Assembly: GCA_022661535.1 (NCBI GenBank)
Contig: JAKULF010000005.1
Location: 4,650,001 to 4,714,000, forward strand
DNA length: 64,000 nt
Reading direction: 5' to 3'
DNA from: Eutypa lata
Taxonomy: Eukaryota; Ascomycota; Sordariomycetes; Xylariales; Diatrypaceae
A program made the position numbers and the translations under genes. A model generated the notes under the pieces. That model saw only the letters and a list, made by a program, of their open reading frames with translations, was not told the DNA's origin and did not search any database. Of the stretch, positions 1 to 13,500 are shown piece after piece; within the stretch, counting starts at the first letter, position 1, and each line of letters opens with the position of its first letter.

Positions 1-2745
1 AAGACGTTTGGTTAGACTATTATGTCCGATACTTCCTGGTCTATTAAGGCTAATAGATAGTAAATGTTATTTTTCTCTCTCTCTAAACTACGATTTCTTG
101 ATTTCTTTTTTTTTTTCTCAATCTACCTGGAACATTTATTCCGTCTTGCCTAAATGCGGTCAAGATAACTCCTCCGACACATGAGAAGCTGGTTTATCTA
201 GATTATAACCTAGCGTGTTGGCCGTGGCGTGCTGTGAGAGGGGCATGGCTCGTTTATATACCTCACATCTCTTGATGTAATTGTACCACACCTTTGAGCG
301 CATGGGATCGTTTGGACCCTCTCACAAAGACACTCCCACTTGGTCTTCTGTTCTTTACACATTTTGCTGCTGTTAACTCTTTGCTCCTGGGTTCTATAAA
401 TTTAGGATGGGCTGTACTTTACCTGTATCTGCGCTGGTTGATTGGCAATTGTTTCGTACCAGATCGTCCTGTGGTTTGTGATATTTGTTGATGAGGGATA
501 AGTCCAACTCAAGGGCAGGGCATGGAGAAAGATTTATACTTGTCAGGAACAGTATCATGATATCAGTTGTTTCAATACAGATAGCTGTTATCACACGAGA
601 CCTGGAAACCGAAAACATACCGTTGTTTATTTTAGTTTCACGATAAATAGGAGCTGTGTATGATCACACCACGTCCATGTTTGTGTCAAAACATGAAGAT
701 TGTTGAGACTCGTACTAACATGGCCCAATATTAATTATTGCGTTCTGGTTTATCACGCGTGATACATCCGATGAAACTCGTTTAATACTTTGTTTTTGTT
801 TGAGGGAGGGATTCAAAGTCTCGACTCCCCTCGCTGTCACAAAACGCATATCAAGTCTCAAGTCCTGAATTCGTTATCAGAGGTAATATGATTCTCTCTG
901 CTAGTATTTTCTTGTGGCTACTATTTTTGAATTTACTAATCTAGAGTAACATCCTTAAAGTTGTTATTGTTCATGATGTCGCACTTCCCCTTATAATGGA
1001 TTCCTCGACGTCCAAACCCTAACGACATAGAACAAGGCGCTGACAATGGACAATGGGTGTGGTGCTATTGTTAGTAAGATCAGCTATGTTCACCTCTTCA
1101 CTATTCCTCAGTATACAAAGAAGAAAAATGAACATTGACCAAATACTACAAAGCGGGCGAGTTATAACGTGTCCACAATGCGTAACTGGTCACAAGTATT
1201 GTATGCCTCGATCAAAGAAGAGGTCAAAGACGACGACCCGACAACCCAGGAGTGTGGCGTTTGGGATATCAACACTGTTGGGGTTATGTACCAGCACCTA
1301 AAAGAGATCTACTTATCCTCGATCTATCAACTTGGCCATGCTGCAGGTTTCGTAGTCTATCCACCGAGTTAGACATTTTTCCTGAAGCAATCAATAAACA
1401 GATACGCACTTTCAAAGCCACTGTGGGAGTGTATATATCTGGTCCTCTTATGAACTGCACTGGAAATTTACTTCAGTGAAAGAAATCTTCCTGACTCGGT
1501 GTAAATTCAAGTATGCCTTTGACAAACGATCTTCTTGTAGGCGGCTTGTCTATATTCCCGGAACGCGGCCTACTTTTTAGTTCTCAAGCGGGTCACTTGA
1601 TAATTAGGTTAGGAATGTGTGCAAGGCCGATACCTAGCTGCCAGCTTCCCTTTGGTGTACCTACAATATTTCAAGAACAATTTCTGATGCGTCATTAGGC
1701 GAGTAAGAGTCGTACGGTCGAAATTCCAGTCCCTCACTTAGGTATGTGTTAGCAAGCCTAGTGAGTTATACGCCTTTTTGATTGTACGGAAAATTCCTAG
1801 CGTGAGAATCCAAGGTAGACCCTGTAAACGATCCATAGCAAAGAGTGACTGCCTAGTTAAGAACTTGAACCATGCTATGGCGTGGTCACTCAACATTGTC
1901 ATAAAAAACCGGCCATCTATTACCTACATTCCAGTATTAATGTTTCCATGTAACCCCGACATACCGAACTTGAAAACCTTAATATAATCTGGACATCCTC
2001 ATCTTTACAGACTTCGTTTAATTTGAATCTGCATATATTATATCGTATATATTGATGTATTTGACTGTGGCTAACTATCGATAGTTCAATGGGGGGGTTC
2101 TCATCAACTGTATTGCTATCGAACTGCTACAAATCAAGAGATAAAACAGGCTATTCTAAAAAAACCCCCATGGGCATACAAGCTTCGGTTACGGATTGTA
2201 TAGAAATATGTTCATATTCCAGTATAACTAGCATATATTTCCATCCGCTACAATCATGTATGTAATGAACACCATTGTACGGAATGCCATGTTAACCAAT
2301 GATCACTATATATTTGCATATTTTCTACCCTGTGATTCCCTCATATAACTACACCGCGTTTCATCATAGAGATGATGCTTCATGAGTGACACCAATAGTG
2401 GGAGTTTGCTGTTCAATATGAAGATTCTCGCGACAGGAAATACGCTCACCGAGTTCCGGGTGTAGCAGCGTTCACATACCAACATGAAATATTTTCTGGC
2501 TTGATTTCTTGCCACGAACCGGCGAAGAAGGACATTGGAATGGATCGAGGACGTCGAATCGAATATAAATACCCAGCGATGCTTGATTATTATTGAGAAG
2601 TTTTTCAGCAGACACGACCAGAAAACGAACCAAAAACAACAAAAGGCAACCTTTCCTACTCTCAGCTAACTACTACCCACGAGTCCATAACAATCCATCA
2701 AGACATCCCCTTTCTCACTCTATTATTTTCTACACATTGCCAATC
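1..2745. other. Intergenic, no gene recognised
   Basis: No reading frame here has coding character; the longest are about 60 to 80 codons and resemble nothing I know. The stretch holds a CT-rich run near 75-85, a T run near 108-117, a 14-bp perfect palindrome at 2073-2086 (AACTATCGATAGTT), and an AT-rich patch near 2030-2060. Its right end is the promoter and 5' leader of the small gene starting at 2746. Confidence 0.6.
2564..2571 (+). promoter_or_regulatory. Probable TATA box of the 99-residue protein gene
   Basis: TATAAATA lies about 180 bp upstream of the ATG at 2746. A pyrimidine/adenine-rich leader without another good ATG context follows. This is the clearest TATA element seen ahead of a gene in this window. 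Confidence 0.5.
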
Positions 2746-3045
2746 ATGCCTCGCGTATACCCGAAACCCTTCGATCGGAGAAGTTTCAACGCCTTCCTGG
2801 GGTCCCTGACCACTGAGCTAGGATCGTTCACCGTTGGGGTCACTCTCAAGAAGTACACGAGGGAGGAACTCAATAATTTCACCCTTCTCTGCGGCCTGAA
2901 GATCAACTCCTTAAACGCTACCGATCCTGAAGCCAATAAAGATCTTATTGAGCAACTTAACCTGATGTACCAGCAGGCTAGCACGGCGCTGCGGGCTGGG
3001 AAATACATCGAAGGGCAGGGAGAGCAGGAGAGGAAGGGGGGCTAG
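2746..3045 (+). CDS. Hypothetical small protein, 99 residues
   Basis: I do not recognise this protein. The frame is open further upstream to 2593, but I chose the ATG at 2746 because its context (CAATCATGCC) is a good fungal start and the upstream extension is low-complexity Asn/Arg/Lys-rich leader sequence. The product is soluble-looking: a basic N-terminus beginning MPRVYPKPF, a central part with hydrophobic residues at helix-like spacing (about 45-85), and a charged Gly/Glu/Lys-rich tail. It has no signal peptide, membrane segment or cysteine pattern. Gene status is supported by the TATA box at 2564, third-position C/G preference (ATC, AAC, CTC, AAG) unlike the surrounding AT-rich DNA, and an intron-free frame. 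It stands alone, with nearly 4 kb of gene-poor DNA downstream. Function unknown. Confidence 0.6.
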   Translation: MPRVYPKPFDRRSFNAFLGSLTTELGSFTVGVTLKKYTREELNNFTLLCGLKINSLNATDPEANKDLIEQLNLMYQQASTALRAGKYIEGQGEQERKGG

Positions 3046-6000
3046 GGGGATTAGGGAAAGCAGGGAAAGAAGGAAACGCAAAAATAGGCAGTGTTGTTGT
3101 GCTAGATGGTTCTTCTTATCTTCACTTATCTCGAATGTTAACGATGGACACTTGGATAAACTATTGAGGGCTTTAGGGGGCGCGCGTTAGGGATGGGACT
3201 TGATCAAGGACTGGAACACTCGGTTGGGTTTCATTCATGGAGTACTTTCCCGTATGCAGCAGTTCACTGGCTGAACTGCTGGCGAATATTTGTTTTTTCA
3301 TGTCTATGTTTGGAGTCATATAGATTGGTTATTCGACTCTTGTTTCTATCTTTCATAAAATGATCTATGGGTGGCTTGAATTCTCCGTTTGAGAAATTTC
3401 AGACGGATGCCAATGTGCAAGTTGTTTCATTTGACTTCATTAGAAAGCTGTCATACCTATCATCCCCATGCCTTTCTTTGCCTACTGCTAAATGGCTTTA
3501 AACTATCCAAAATTTGGTTATACATAGGGTCGTTGCTAACAATTAGACTTGTGCTAATATATTTCTATACCTGTGGGAAGTTAGGCGAAGTGGCAAAGCA
3601 GTGGCTAAGAGCTACCAGATTAAACGGAGGAATGTGAATGTCGGATGTCACCATTCAAGCATTTGCAGCGGGATGGCACCCAAATAACTATATTTTTGAC
3701 CTAGGTAGATATTCCTGGCAGTACATAAAGCTTCCCGAGCCCTAGAAATGACACCCTAACTACCTAGGTATTCATACTACCATAAGAATTCATATTAGGT
3801 TCCTTTTTTTGGCGGTACATATTACCGTAACAACTATGAAGTCGCGGAGGATTCTTAGTTATAGATAAATTTCAGTAGGTCTCGGAATTTATAAGATATT
3901 CTATATGCCTGTCGTTGTGGGAGAATGGTATAGAAGGCAGCCAGGCTATTCGGACTGCCCCCAAGAGACATCTTATTGTCCATGGCCTTACCCTTTCCAT
4001 CAACACCATGAACTCATTTCTCGAACTTCACCAACAACGATACAGCAATGCGGTATATTCCAGAGCCGCCCCGGGCCGCCCCGATTTGTCCATCCTATTC
4101 GCCAGGGAGTTGGACTCCCATATGCTCACCTTCATGTAAACATAGAGATGTTTAAGAGATGCCCATTGACTAACATGCAAACTTACAACATGGATGCAGG
4201 TAGCTACGCAAAGGCTCGGCCGGTGACACAAATAGACACTGCCGAGCTGCTCTATGTCCCGCGCAACATACGCCGTCGTACTAGGTTCGTATGTTGACCG
4301 GTCGCTAAGTCCGGAATCTCGCCTTGAAATGATCCGGAGCCACCACCGGTCGCACCATAAAAGCCATGATGGCCTGCCGGATCGTGGTCAACGACGCGCA
4401 GGAATTTCAACAGGGCTATTTGAAGCCCGCAAGAGTACCGCTAACCCTACAGTGGCCTACCAACAACTAAAATCCTATCAAATAACACCTAAAGTCCTAG
4501 CTGAGTACGTCCCAGTGTTGCCACCGCTCACATAAAAAGGATAAGCTGCTGGTGCGGGTGCCGCTTGCGACTACGAGTGACTGTACTCACGCCAAGCGAC
4601 TGGCTCTACGTCGTGTGATAACCCGAACACTCCCGTGGGGGTGATCTCGAGAAACAGGCTGATACGCTGGGTTTTGAAACCGAATACCTGCGCGAGCTCG
4701 AGGTCTTTGGCCCTGCGAGGGGGGTTCGATAGAGAAAGCTTAGCATTTGGATTCAGAGGAAGTTGAATTTCTCGGCCGAGTGATCGACAGCGATCGATGC
4801 GATCTTTGCATACACAGAGCTCGGGAAGTGGGGATGTGTTGCCGCACAGCGACAGGGGAAATGCCATGCGCGGGCCAGGAGCCAATAGTACGGTAGCGAA
4901 GGAGGATCATGACCAATCGGAGCTCGTACAAACCGGACAACTCAAAGTCAATGTAAGATTTTGGACATTTTATTTCTTTATTTGCTGGAGTAACGTATGT
5001 ATGCGGAAGGTGTTTTTTTTCCTTATATGGATATGGATTTGTCTAATTCATGTATGTATTTCTGTAGATAAGTGTGTTCTTTTTGCTAAGGTCATGGCAT
5101 TGAAGCTGCAATCTCCACATGGGTATTGTCCACCTATGATTGGGAGCTTAGTCTAGTGGCCCCAACGATGTCTTTTCTTGGAAATCCCTATGATTCGTCT
5201 TACCCCCTGGAATAGTTGATTATGCTTATGCTTCGTCCACTTGCTTAACTGCAAGGAAGTAGCCTCAATCTTGTGTGCTAACAAATAAGATTCTTGCTCT
5301 TCACAGAGCCTCAGATGTCGGAATTTAGGCAGTCGGCCGAATAGATCGCGACATCACATCTCATCTCCTACATAGTTACATAAACATTGATAAATACTGA
5401 ACCATGCTGGCGCTAGGATATTATACCACATTTAGAAATCCACTAACTCGTTTCTGTACATCGTGCAGCGGACCTTTTTCTCTCTTCGAAATAAGCGCCA
5501 GGCGAGGGGTATAATATAAGACAGTACATAACTATGTATTACTTGAGACGCTCGCTGTTGTGGCAACCCATTCAAGACACCCGTACTTATTTATACGCTA
5601 TTAAGTCCCGGGCGAGGATCTATTCTGTGCTTTATGTATGCACGTGTTTCTCCTATTGGAATTCTTCCTATCACGCAAAGCAACCGAAAAGGTGTCTCAT
5701 TATTTGACAGCAACATTGTGGATAACATCTCACTCGCCCTAAGACGCCCCCGATCGATCTAACTGCAATGAATCCATGCGAGCGTTGCCAAGCCACGAAT
5801 CTATTCGTCCCGATTGGGAACCTTTCCAGCAATATTGTCCCCACCGCCCTTTGATTACGACCCTATAAGACCAAGTGATAATGGTTCTAGCCCTTTCTTG
5901 CGCCGGTCCATGGTGACTAGTCAAATGGGCTAGTTGTAGGTGTGTAGCAGAGAGAGCGGATAGCAAACGGGGGCGGGCTACGGTAGCTACCTGTGCATTC

Positions 6001-6856
6001 GTATATTTCTTGATTTCTTGATGATATGAAGGGGCCGAGAGCAAGTATGAGAAAGAGCTGACGTTTCCATACCTACATAACATGTTATGGCCCCGAGAAG
6101 TTCCCTGAGTCCTTTTGGGTCGTTTGGCTCTTATAAGATCCAAGTCATTCTTTTAGTTCACTCACTCTGGATTATTGATTGCTCTGGTGTCCCGCTGCCA
6201 ATCAACCCTTTACTAGCGGCAGATTAGAGTAATAAGAAGTTAAGAAGCAGTTGAATCAGACCATCTATTTATGAAAACAAGATCTCGGCCTTATATCTGT
6301 CCGGCATATTCCTCAACCACACCTCGGATGGTGTCGATGCTTCTCTCGAAGAAGTAACATCTCTACCTTTCCAAGATCACACCATCGTCGCGGTATTATC
6401 ATTGGTTGGAGGTCCTTTACCGCCACGGGGACACAATTCATTTAGCCGTCGAACGAACCATATTTAACTGTTGACCCGGCTGCATATAACTAACTATAGC
6501 AGCCGCTTGCTTCTTCTCTGCCGCAGGTGGTGCAGATGACTCGACCTTCGAATCGCAGTTAACTAAATATAAGATATAAAAAGATATATAAGACACCCCC
6601 CCCAATATCAATCCCCACCTCGCATGGTGATCGATTTGACTCGGATATCTCACGGGTCTCGTGTGGGTGCGACAGATTGGATCCTGCATCGAGAAGGGAT
6701 GTTCGAGCGTTTCGCAGATCGGGTACCCGCCGCCGCCGCGACGAAATGGAGTCCCTAACCAGTAAATGCTCGCCATTCCGGTGGGTTCGGCGGTGGTGCT
6801 GGCAAGGCTGGCGCGGGCCCTCGAACCCTGCCGTTTCACGTAACCACCGCCCTAGG
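3046..6856. other. Long intergenic region with possible gene debris
   Basis: No intact gene found. Between about 3900 and 4960 several short stretches look coding-like but sit in different frames and are broken by stops, for example 4646-4729 and, in another frame, from 4750. They may be remains of a decayed gene, but I cannot name a family. The rest (5160-6430) is AT-rich spacer. The last 400 bases are the promoter and leader of the secreted protein gene at 6857. Confidence 0.45.
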
Positions 6857-8039
6857 ATGCATCCAGCAATGATTTTCGTCGTCCTGTCCTGCTTGATCTC
6901 CCTCACCACCGCCGCCATCTCTCACGACTCTCCTCGACGCCCGCTGTCAGCCGAGACATTGCTAGTCGACACACGGATACCCGTCTTCGCCGGAGGCCAT
7001 TGGCAGATCATGTCCGAAGACGAGCATCGTCGACTCCTTCACAAGAAGAAGGTCGTCGTGCGGCGGGCCGCCGACACCGCCAACGACGACGGCGACGACG
7101 ACAAGGCCACTACCACGATTGAGATCTCCGTCCCGACGGCTTCTGCGAGCCCTCTTCCCAGTCCCTTCGATGGCGCGCTGGCCGCCAACTTCTCCGGAGA
7201 TAACAACGGTGCTTGTCCGAATTTTATCAACAATTTCCTATCCAACGCAACGTTTAAGGCGTGTTACCCCTTTTCGCTTCTCATGCAGGTTAGTCAAAAC
7301 TTTGAAAAACCCCTCGTCCCAATCCCCCGGGTTACAAAGCCCATCGTATTTTGTAATCCCGACAACCAGACAGCTGGGAATGATTGAGGCTTTAAACCTA
7401 ACTAACAGATTTCACTCAAAAAAGGGATCCCGTTCGTTCTTCGAGGCCGAGAAATCGCTAGTCAGCATAACGCAGGTGCTGGACGCGACGTGCCAACCCG
7501 ACGCGGACTTCTGCGCCGAGTACCTGGGGGAGCTGGCGGACAGCCTGGTGTCGGAGGCGAACTGCGCCGAGGACTTCGAGCAGCAGAACTCGGTGGTGGT
7601 GCAGGCGCACATGGGGATGCTGGCGTACCGGACGGTGCGCGACGCGGCGTGCCTGGTGGACCCGGACACGTCGGGGTACTGCTTCGCCAACGCCGTCACC
7701 AACCGCACCACGACCGCCAACGCGTACCTGTACTTCCTGCCGCTCAACTCCACCTACCCGGCCCGCGCCTCCCCCTCCTGCGGCTCCTGCACCTCCCTGA
7801 CCATGGGCGTCTACCAGGGCGCCACGTCCGACCGCACCGAGCCCATCGCCCTCACCTACGAGGGCGCTGCCGCCCGCGTAAACGAGGTGTGCGGAGCCGA
7901 CTTCGTCAATGCGACGCTGGCGGCTGCCGTCGAGGAGAACGCTGCGGCACGGATGATGGCGGCGCCGGGGTGCCCGGCATCGACGCTTCTCATACTTCTT
8001 CCGCTCGTCACGGCGGTCTTCTCGCATTGGCTGTCATAA
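6857..8039 (+). CDS. Secreted, probably GPI-anchored DUF7729-type protein
   Basis: Two exons, 6857-7288 and 7425-8039, give 348 residues. A signal peptide (about residues 1-20, MHPAMIFVVLSCLISLTTAA) leads into an acidic linker. A cysteine-rich domain from about residue 110 begins with the CPNFINNFL...CYPFSLL pattern and continues after the intron with SFFEAEKSL...LDATC, as I recall for fungal DUF7729 proteins. The C-terminus is a hydrophobic tail typical of a GPI-anchor signal, and there are several N-x-S/T sites. The intron is 136 nt with branch site CTAACTAAC; the AG at 7407-7408 is too close to the branch and out of phase, so I use the AG at 7423-7424, which restores the frame and the conserved segment. 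Exon 2 is markedly GC-rich. The start at 6857 is chosen for the signal peptide. Likely a plasma-membrane or wall surface protein; biochemical role unknown. Confidence 0.75.
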
Positions 8040-8077
8040 AGCGACGACGAAAACATAACAACAACCGCTCACAGTCA

Positions 8078-8121
<44 letters not shown>

Positions 8122-10552
8122 CTACGCACGGACGCACGGACGCGTTCACACACGATTTGCCACGTAACGAGGACAATGGATAAAGCACGGAGTTTTATTT
8201 TGGGTAACGGGTTACAGTAAAAAAGCTACTTGGGATTCTTTTTATTATTACTAAGGTATACGGAGGGCTCGGTCATATATATCCTCAACGGCGGATTCTA
8301 TCTTCTTTTCTCTCTCTTTTCTTTTTGTGCCCTACGCCTGGGCTGCTTTACACTATCACTGGCGCGTTTGATACCCCCAATAGCAGCAACGTATCTGCTT
8401 AACACTTCTACTTCCTTATTTTTTTCTTTCATTTAATAATTATGCTGGCTGGCACCGGGTCTCGAGATCAGCCGGAGTCACAGCCTCGCCTTAGCTGTAC
8501 TTGCGCCCGGCTTAGCTTGATGGGGAGAAAGAATTTCATCTCGAGGTTGAGGGGGTCTACAGACCGGGAGTCAGTCACTTGGGACCTAGGGGCGGAGAGG
8601 ATACTGGGGGGTTCTGGAATAAAGAGCATATTAGGCCACGATGAACGACCTATTTGAGTATTCTATATTAGATTGGGGGCGGAAAGGAGTGTGCGACACT
8701 ACTAAATAATCTTCGCGTACATACTTAACTTCGGATATTTTACTATTCTTATTCTTAATGTCTATATTACGTTACACTCAAATTCAAGTTTGAGGTTCAT
8801 TTAAAACAATATCAATCATCAATCATCAGTCATCAAACAAATCAATCACCTGCAACGCATCGCATTCAGCCAGGGATACCTATGTATGGGCTTGTTTTGT
8901 TAACCGCTCGCTGCATTCCTCAGTCCCCATTAACTACTTACCTACTCCGCACCACCCAACCTTTGCCTATGACCAATTCCCCTGCAGCCCTTCCCGATAA
9001 TTAATTTAAGCTCGTCGGTGTGTAACAGGTGTATCAGGGGCTAGGGGAGCTTTTATTATTAATAAATCATAAGGTTATTTATATTACGTGCCGTCCGTCC
9101 AGTCACACCGCCTGACCTAACCTCCCCCTCCCTCGTGTCGTCTAGACTTCCACACACACACACACACATTGCTTTGCATACCTTCCCAAATGGACTTTAC
9201 CACCTGGCACCGTGACACAACATCACCTGGATCAGAGACAGCCCAACCCAAGGATGCGGAATACCGAGTCAGCTTAGACCCGCCAGACAGTCAGTCAGAC
9301 AGACAGGTGGACACGCAGACACGCACGATGTTAAAATACAATAAGGATTGCCCATGTGTGTAACCGGCGCTCTTATCTCCGCATCCCAATAGGTTGGGCC
9401 CGTCCGCCCGCTCGCCCGTGTTCTCCGTGCATTGTATTGTACGACTCTACCTACATAACATTGTTGGCATTTCCACTTCATATTGCTCGCGCGTGTGACT
9501 CCGGCTTTTAAAACCCTAGTTATTCATTTAATTGCTTATGCATGTATTGTAGATCTGCGGATACTTACGTACGTTAGTTAACGGTCATGTATGTACGTAA
9601 TTATGTATGTGTACGTAGTAAGTAAATGTATACTTCGTATGTATGCACGTAATTCGAATGATCGGCATTCACGATCGGTCTCGCTTTTGCCCCGTTTTTT
9701 TAGGTGATAGCGTCCTGCGTGTCAATGCGGATACATAAGTAGGGCTGGATGATCGGCGGTAAAGATGTCCGTCCACCAGACAGAGACGGATCGTATCTAT
9801 AAGATTGGGGCGTCCATTGAAGGAATCATATATTGCGGAAACGCAGAATTGCCGGATTGTTGAAATGGATAACGTAGATTCAGACATTACAATCTACCAC
9901 CGCTAGACTAATCTAACCCTTATAAAATCATCTCTGAGGGGCCTAGACCAGGCAACGATTTTATCCTACAGGCGCAGTGCGGCCGACGGCCAGGCTGTCG
10001 TAACATACGACATATATACTCCGTGTCTGCCCTGCGGCACGCTTTATGGCTTACCTGATACTACATCATTTTCTGAGTGACGAGGGAGATCCGTCTGGCC
10101 GGGAGGGGGCCTTCTGTTCCTTTATAGTAACCTATACTCCTACTCATTGATACACATACCTGGAGAACGGTTGCATAGCATTTGGATGCATTAATGATGC
10201 GGAATAGCGAGCTTGCTCGATAAGGGCTCACTTGCAATTGTAACCGTGGCATAACTGTTCCCTACGCCTCGTTAGTCTTCATGAGGGGCTACCTCTACAT
10301 AATGAAACTACTGTTGTTTGAAGCAGTCGATACGTTGTCTGAATAGACGGGGATAGAAGAAAACTGTTAGAAAACAGTACTATAAAAACTCATTCAATGA
10401 TTTTGATTTCATTTGTAAAACCGTGTTTTGTGCTAACATAAATACACGCGACATCCATTCCACCCGATTCCATATCCCTCCCCTCGCCTTCCTCATTGCT
10501 TTATCCTTAGTCCGTACATGCCACATGCCAGTTACCTCGAGCAAGTAGTAAG
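8040..10552. other. Intergenic, simple repeats only
   Basis: No gene recognised. Contents: a (CA)n tract just after the upstream stop, T-rich 3'-flank-like sequence near 8280-8430, a second short (CA)n near 9151-9168, and an ACGTA/ATGTA-rich stretch at about 9567-9655. The final part is the 3' flank of GPI13, which ends at 10553 on the minus strand. Confidence 0.6.
8079..8121. repeat. (CA)n microsatellite, about 21 units
   Basis: An uninterrupted CA dinucleotide tract of about 43 bp starts 40 bp after the stop codon of the secreted-protein gene, so it lies in that gene's 3' untranslated region or flank. Confidence 0.95.
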
Positions 10553-13500
10553 CTAATCCGCGAACCCGAAAACCTCCCCAATGGCCAGGACGTTCGTCCT
10601 GACGCCGAGCAGGGTAACAGCGATGCCTACGACATCGACGACGAGCAGGACGGCAGCAGCCATCATGAAGCGGGGGCTGAAGACGCGGTAGAGCATGAGG
10701 TGGCGGCGCAGGTAGCCGGCCCAGGCCATGGTGGCGAGGCTCTGGGCGGCGTAGTAGGCGACGAAGATGCCAAGGGCGCGGCTCGCGCTCTCGACGACGC
10801 CCTTGCGCCTGGGGCCCGTCTTCCAGAGGACGAGCAGCGGCACGGCGGCGCACGCCAGGATCTGGCCCGCGAAGGTGTTGACGGCCACGACCAGCGGCGA
10901 CCACGGGTACCGGATGGTGAAGAGCGGGATGAAGGCGCTGTCCCACTGCAGCGAGGCGAGCGTCGCCTGGTGGCCCGTCTTGAAGTAGTGGAAGTTGCCG
11001 AGCAGCGCCAGCGTCACCGGCCCGATCGTCTCCGTGGTCGCGAGCCCGCCGTTGAGGTCGAGGATCTCCGCGAGCGAGAGCACCTGCCAGAGCATGACCG
11101 CGATGGCCCCGCCGCCCATGGGCTTCGAGAGGAGGATGCAGGCCCCCGCGATGTTGAGCGGTAGGAGGAGGTAGCGGGCGCCGTTCGCGTTGCCGTACCC
11201 GAGGACGGTGACTTGGGCGCGGCGGTTGTTGGTTGAGGTCGTCGCGATGGAGACGCTTGGAGGCGCCCAGGCGAACGCGGTGGCCCCGGCGACTACGGTC
11301 AGGGCCAGAACGACTTGGGCGATAAAGACTTGGATGGTCTTCAGCGTTTCCTCCTGTACTCCAGTAAACCAGTTGCCATTACCTGCTGCGTCCAGGGTCC
11401 AATAAGTGGCAGACAGGAGTAACCCAATTCGCACAACATAGCCGACCCACGTAGGTGCGAGGCCCTCGTACGACCTTGAAGACATCAAATACGACTTGAC
11501 AATGGATGGTAAGATGGCAAAAACAATGAAAGGTACTACGAGCTGCCACGGTGCTGATGTCGTCGAGTTGGCGGATGCGTAATAGGTTGAAGTGCAGTAC
11601 GGCATTTGCTCTTCTCGGCAAAGCTTCGAGAACGAAGCCACCCGGCCGAGGATGGCGAACAATACGGAGTGGTAGATGCCTAAGGTACGCTCAGTAACCG
11701 TAGGTCGGCGAAGTGCAGAGACTGCACTCGCAAGACCGAATGTCGACAGGAAGAACAGCGAAATCGAGTCCTCCCAGATGGTATATGAATTTGACGCAAA
11801 GCCGACAGACTGGCTCAAGGTGAAGATAACGGAGAGCCATCCCCAGAACGTCGTCGGAAGAAGATTGAGCACGCTCTTGTCAACCCGGAATAATGTCAGG
11901 AATACTGATACTATGCTCGACAGCGCGGTCGTCGCAGCCGCCAATAGCCAGTCTTCGGAAGATGTGAACGTTATCAACGCAATGCCTAGGATTGCTCCTG
12001 CGGCACTACCCCATAGAGCCGCCTTTACAAGAGCCTTGCTCACATTTTGGTAAGATTTGGCGCTGGTATCTGCAGAAGCTCCTTGCAATTCCAGACTCTT
12101 TTCAGCGAAGTCTAGTTCAATATTGTCGAGAATAGCAAAGTCTTCGTCCTCATCCCTAGAAACATATAAAAGTAGCACTACAATGCCGAGTGCCATAACC
12201 GTGATACCCAGCAGCATCTTCGGAACATCGAATCTCGCCCACAGAGCCTTGAAGATGGTGAGAGTCCCGTACTGATAGCTAGAGAAACTGTCGTAGAGAG
12301 CTCTCCATTGCCGAGACTTCGATACCCCTTCTGCTAGAACTTCCGCTTTGCTCCAGAGATCAGCAGGCGAGCCTGGCTTTGAATCCTGCTCGATACCACG
12401 TGCTTCAAAGTATGATGCTTGGTATCTTCGGATCCCTGCAGATGTGACGCTAGAGGCAGCTGCCAGATCAGTCCAGGAATCTCCCTTTATACCAGCAAAG
12501 GCTTCTTCAATCGGCTGCCCTAGATTGTTATAAGGAATTGGAATGCCAAGCAAGAGAGCCAGTGTAGGAACCAGATCTATCTGGTTCACAGGGCGCTCCT
12601 TGGCAGTCGCTGGTGGGAACTTGAATTCGGCCTGCGTCCGACCGAAGAAGGGCTTCTTGGAATACATCCATAAAGCAGCTTGTACCTCATCCTCGCTCTC
12701 GCCGCCATGGTCGCCCTTGCCATCCATTCCGTGGTCGCCCATGACAATTAGAACGGTGTCGTCATCTATAGTCTCGGAGAGTTCTTTAATAAAAGTATTC
12801 ATCTGTTGGAGTTTAGCTGTCATAGCTGCATGATTTGGTCCATATCGGTGACCGGCATGGTCAACGCCAAGTAAGTGGCCAATAACAATATCCCATTCAC
12901 CCGACCTGTCGGGCTCCATCAACGGGAATATATGCTCTAGAACGCCATTATCTACCGTATGTAGATCCCAGACGTTCAAGCTGTCATATGCCCTGCTGAT
13001 ATTAGGCTGGAAATAGCCAGGGAACAAGGCAGTCCATGTATCATCCCCCAAATGTACGATACGCTTGCCCAATTCTCTAGATTGCATCAAAAGATTATCC
13101 TCCTCGATAGCTGTTCCGGCGAAGTTGGAACCCATGTCAACGAAAGTCGGCAATGTCCCTGTTGTCAACCCTTTGATCCGTTGTAGGGTAGTCGTCGGGG
13201 GGTCTGCGATAAATGGTCGTAGGAAGGCATTATTTGGCGATTGGACCGAGGTCTCGTACAGGAAGGGGAACGCATTGTGATATATTTCTGCTTTGCTTTC
13301 ATCCTCAACTGGTACTGTAAAGTCGTAGCGCAGGGCGTCTATAATAACGACGACTGCCTTATCGAACCCCTTAGGATGCCAGCAACCACCTTCCACAGTT
13401 CCCTTTCCTTCCCAATGGACCAGTGGTTCTATCGGGGGTGTCGCGCATTCGGATCGATCATCGAGAACAAAACGAGTCAGCAGGAAACCGCTCGTAAAGA

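Noticed and set aside
7407..7408. AG as 3' splice site in the DUF7729-type gene
   Set aside because: It directly overlaps the branch-site region and gives the wrong phase; the AG at 7423-7424 restores frame and the conserved segment.
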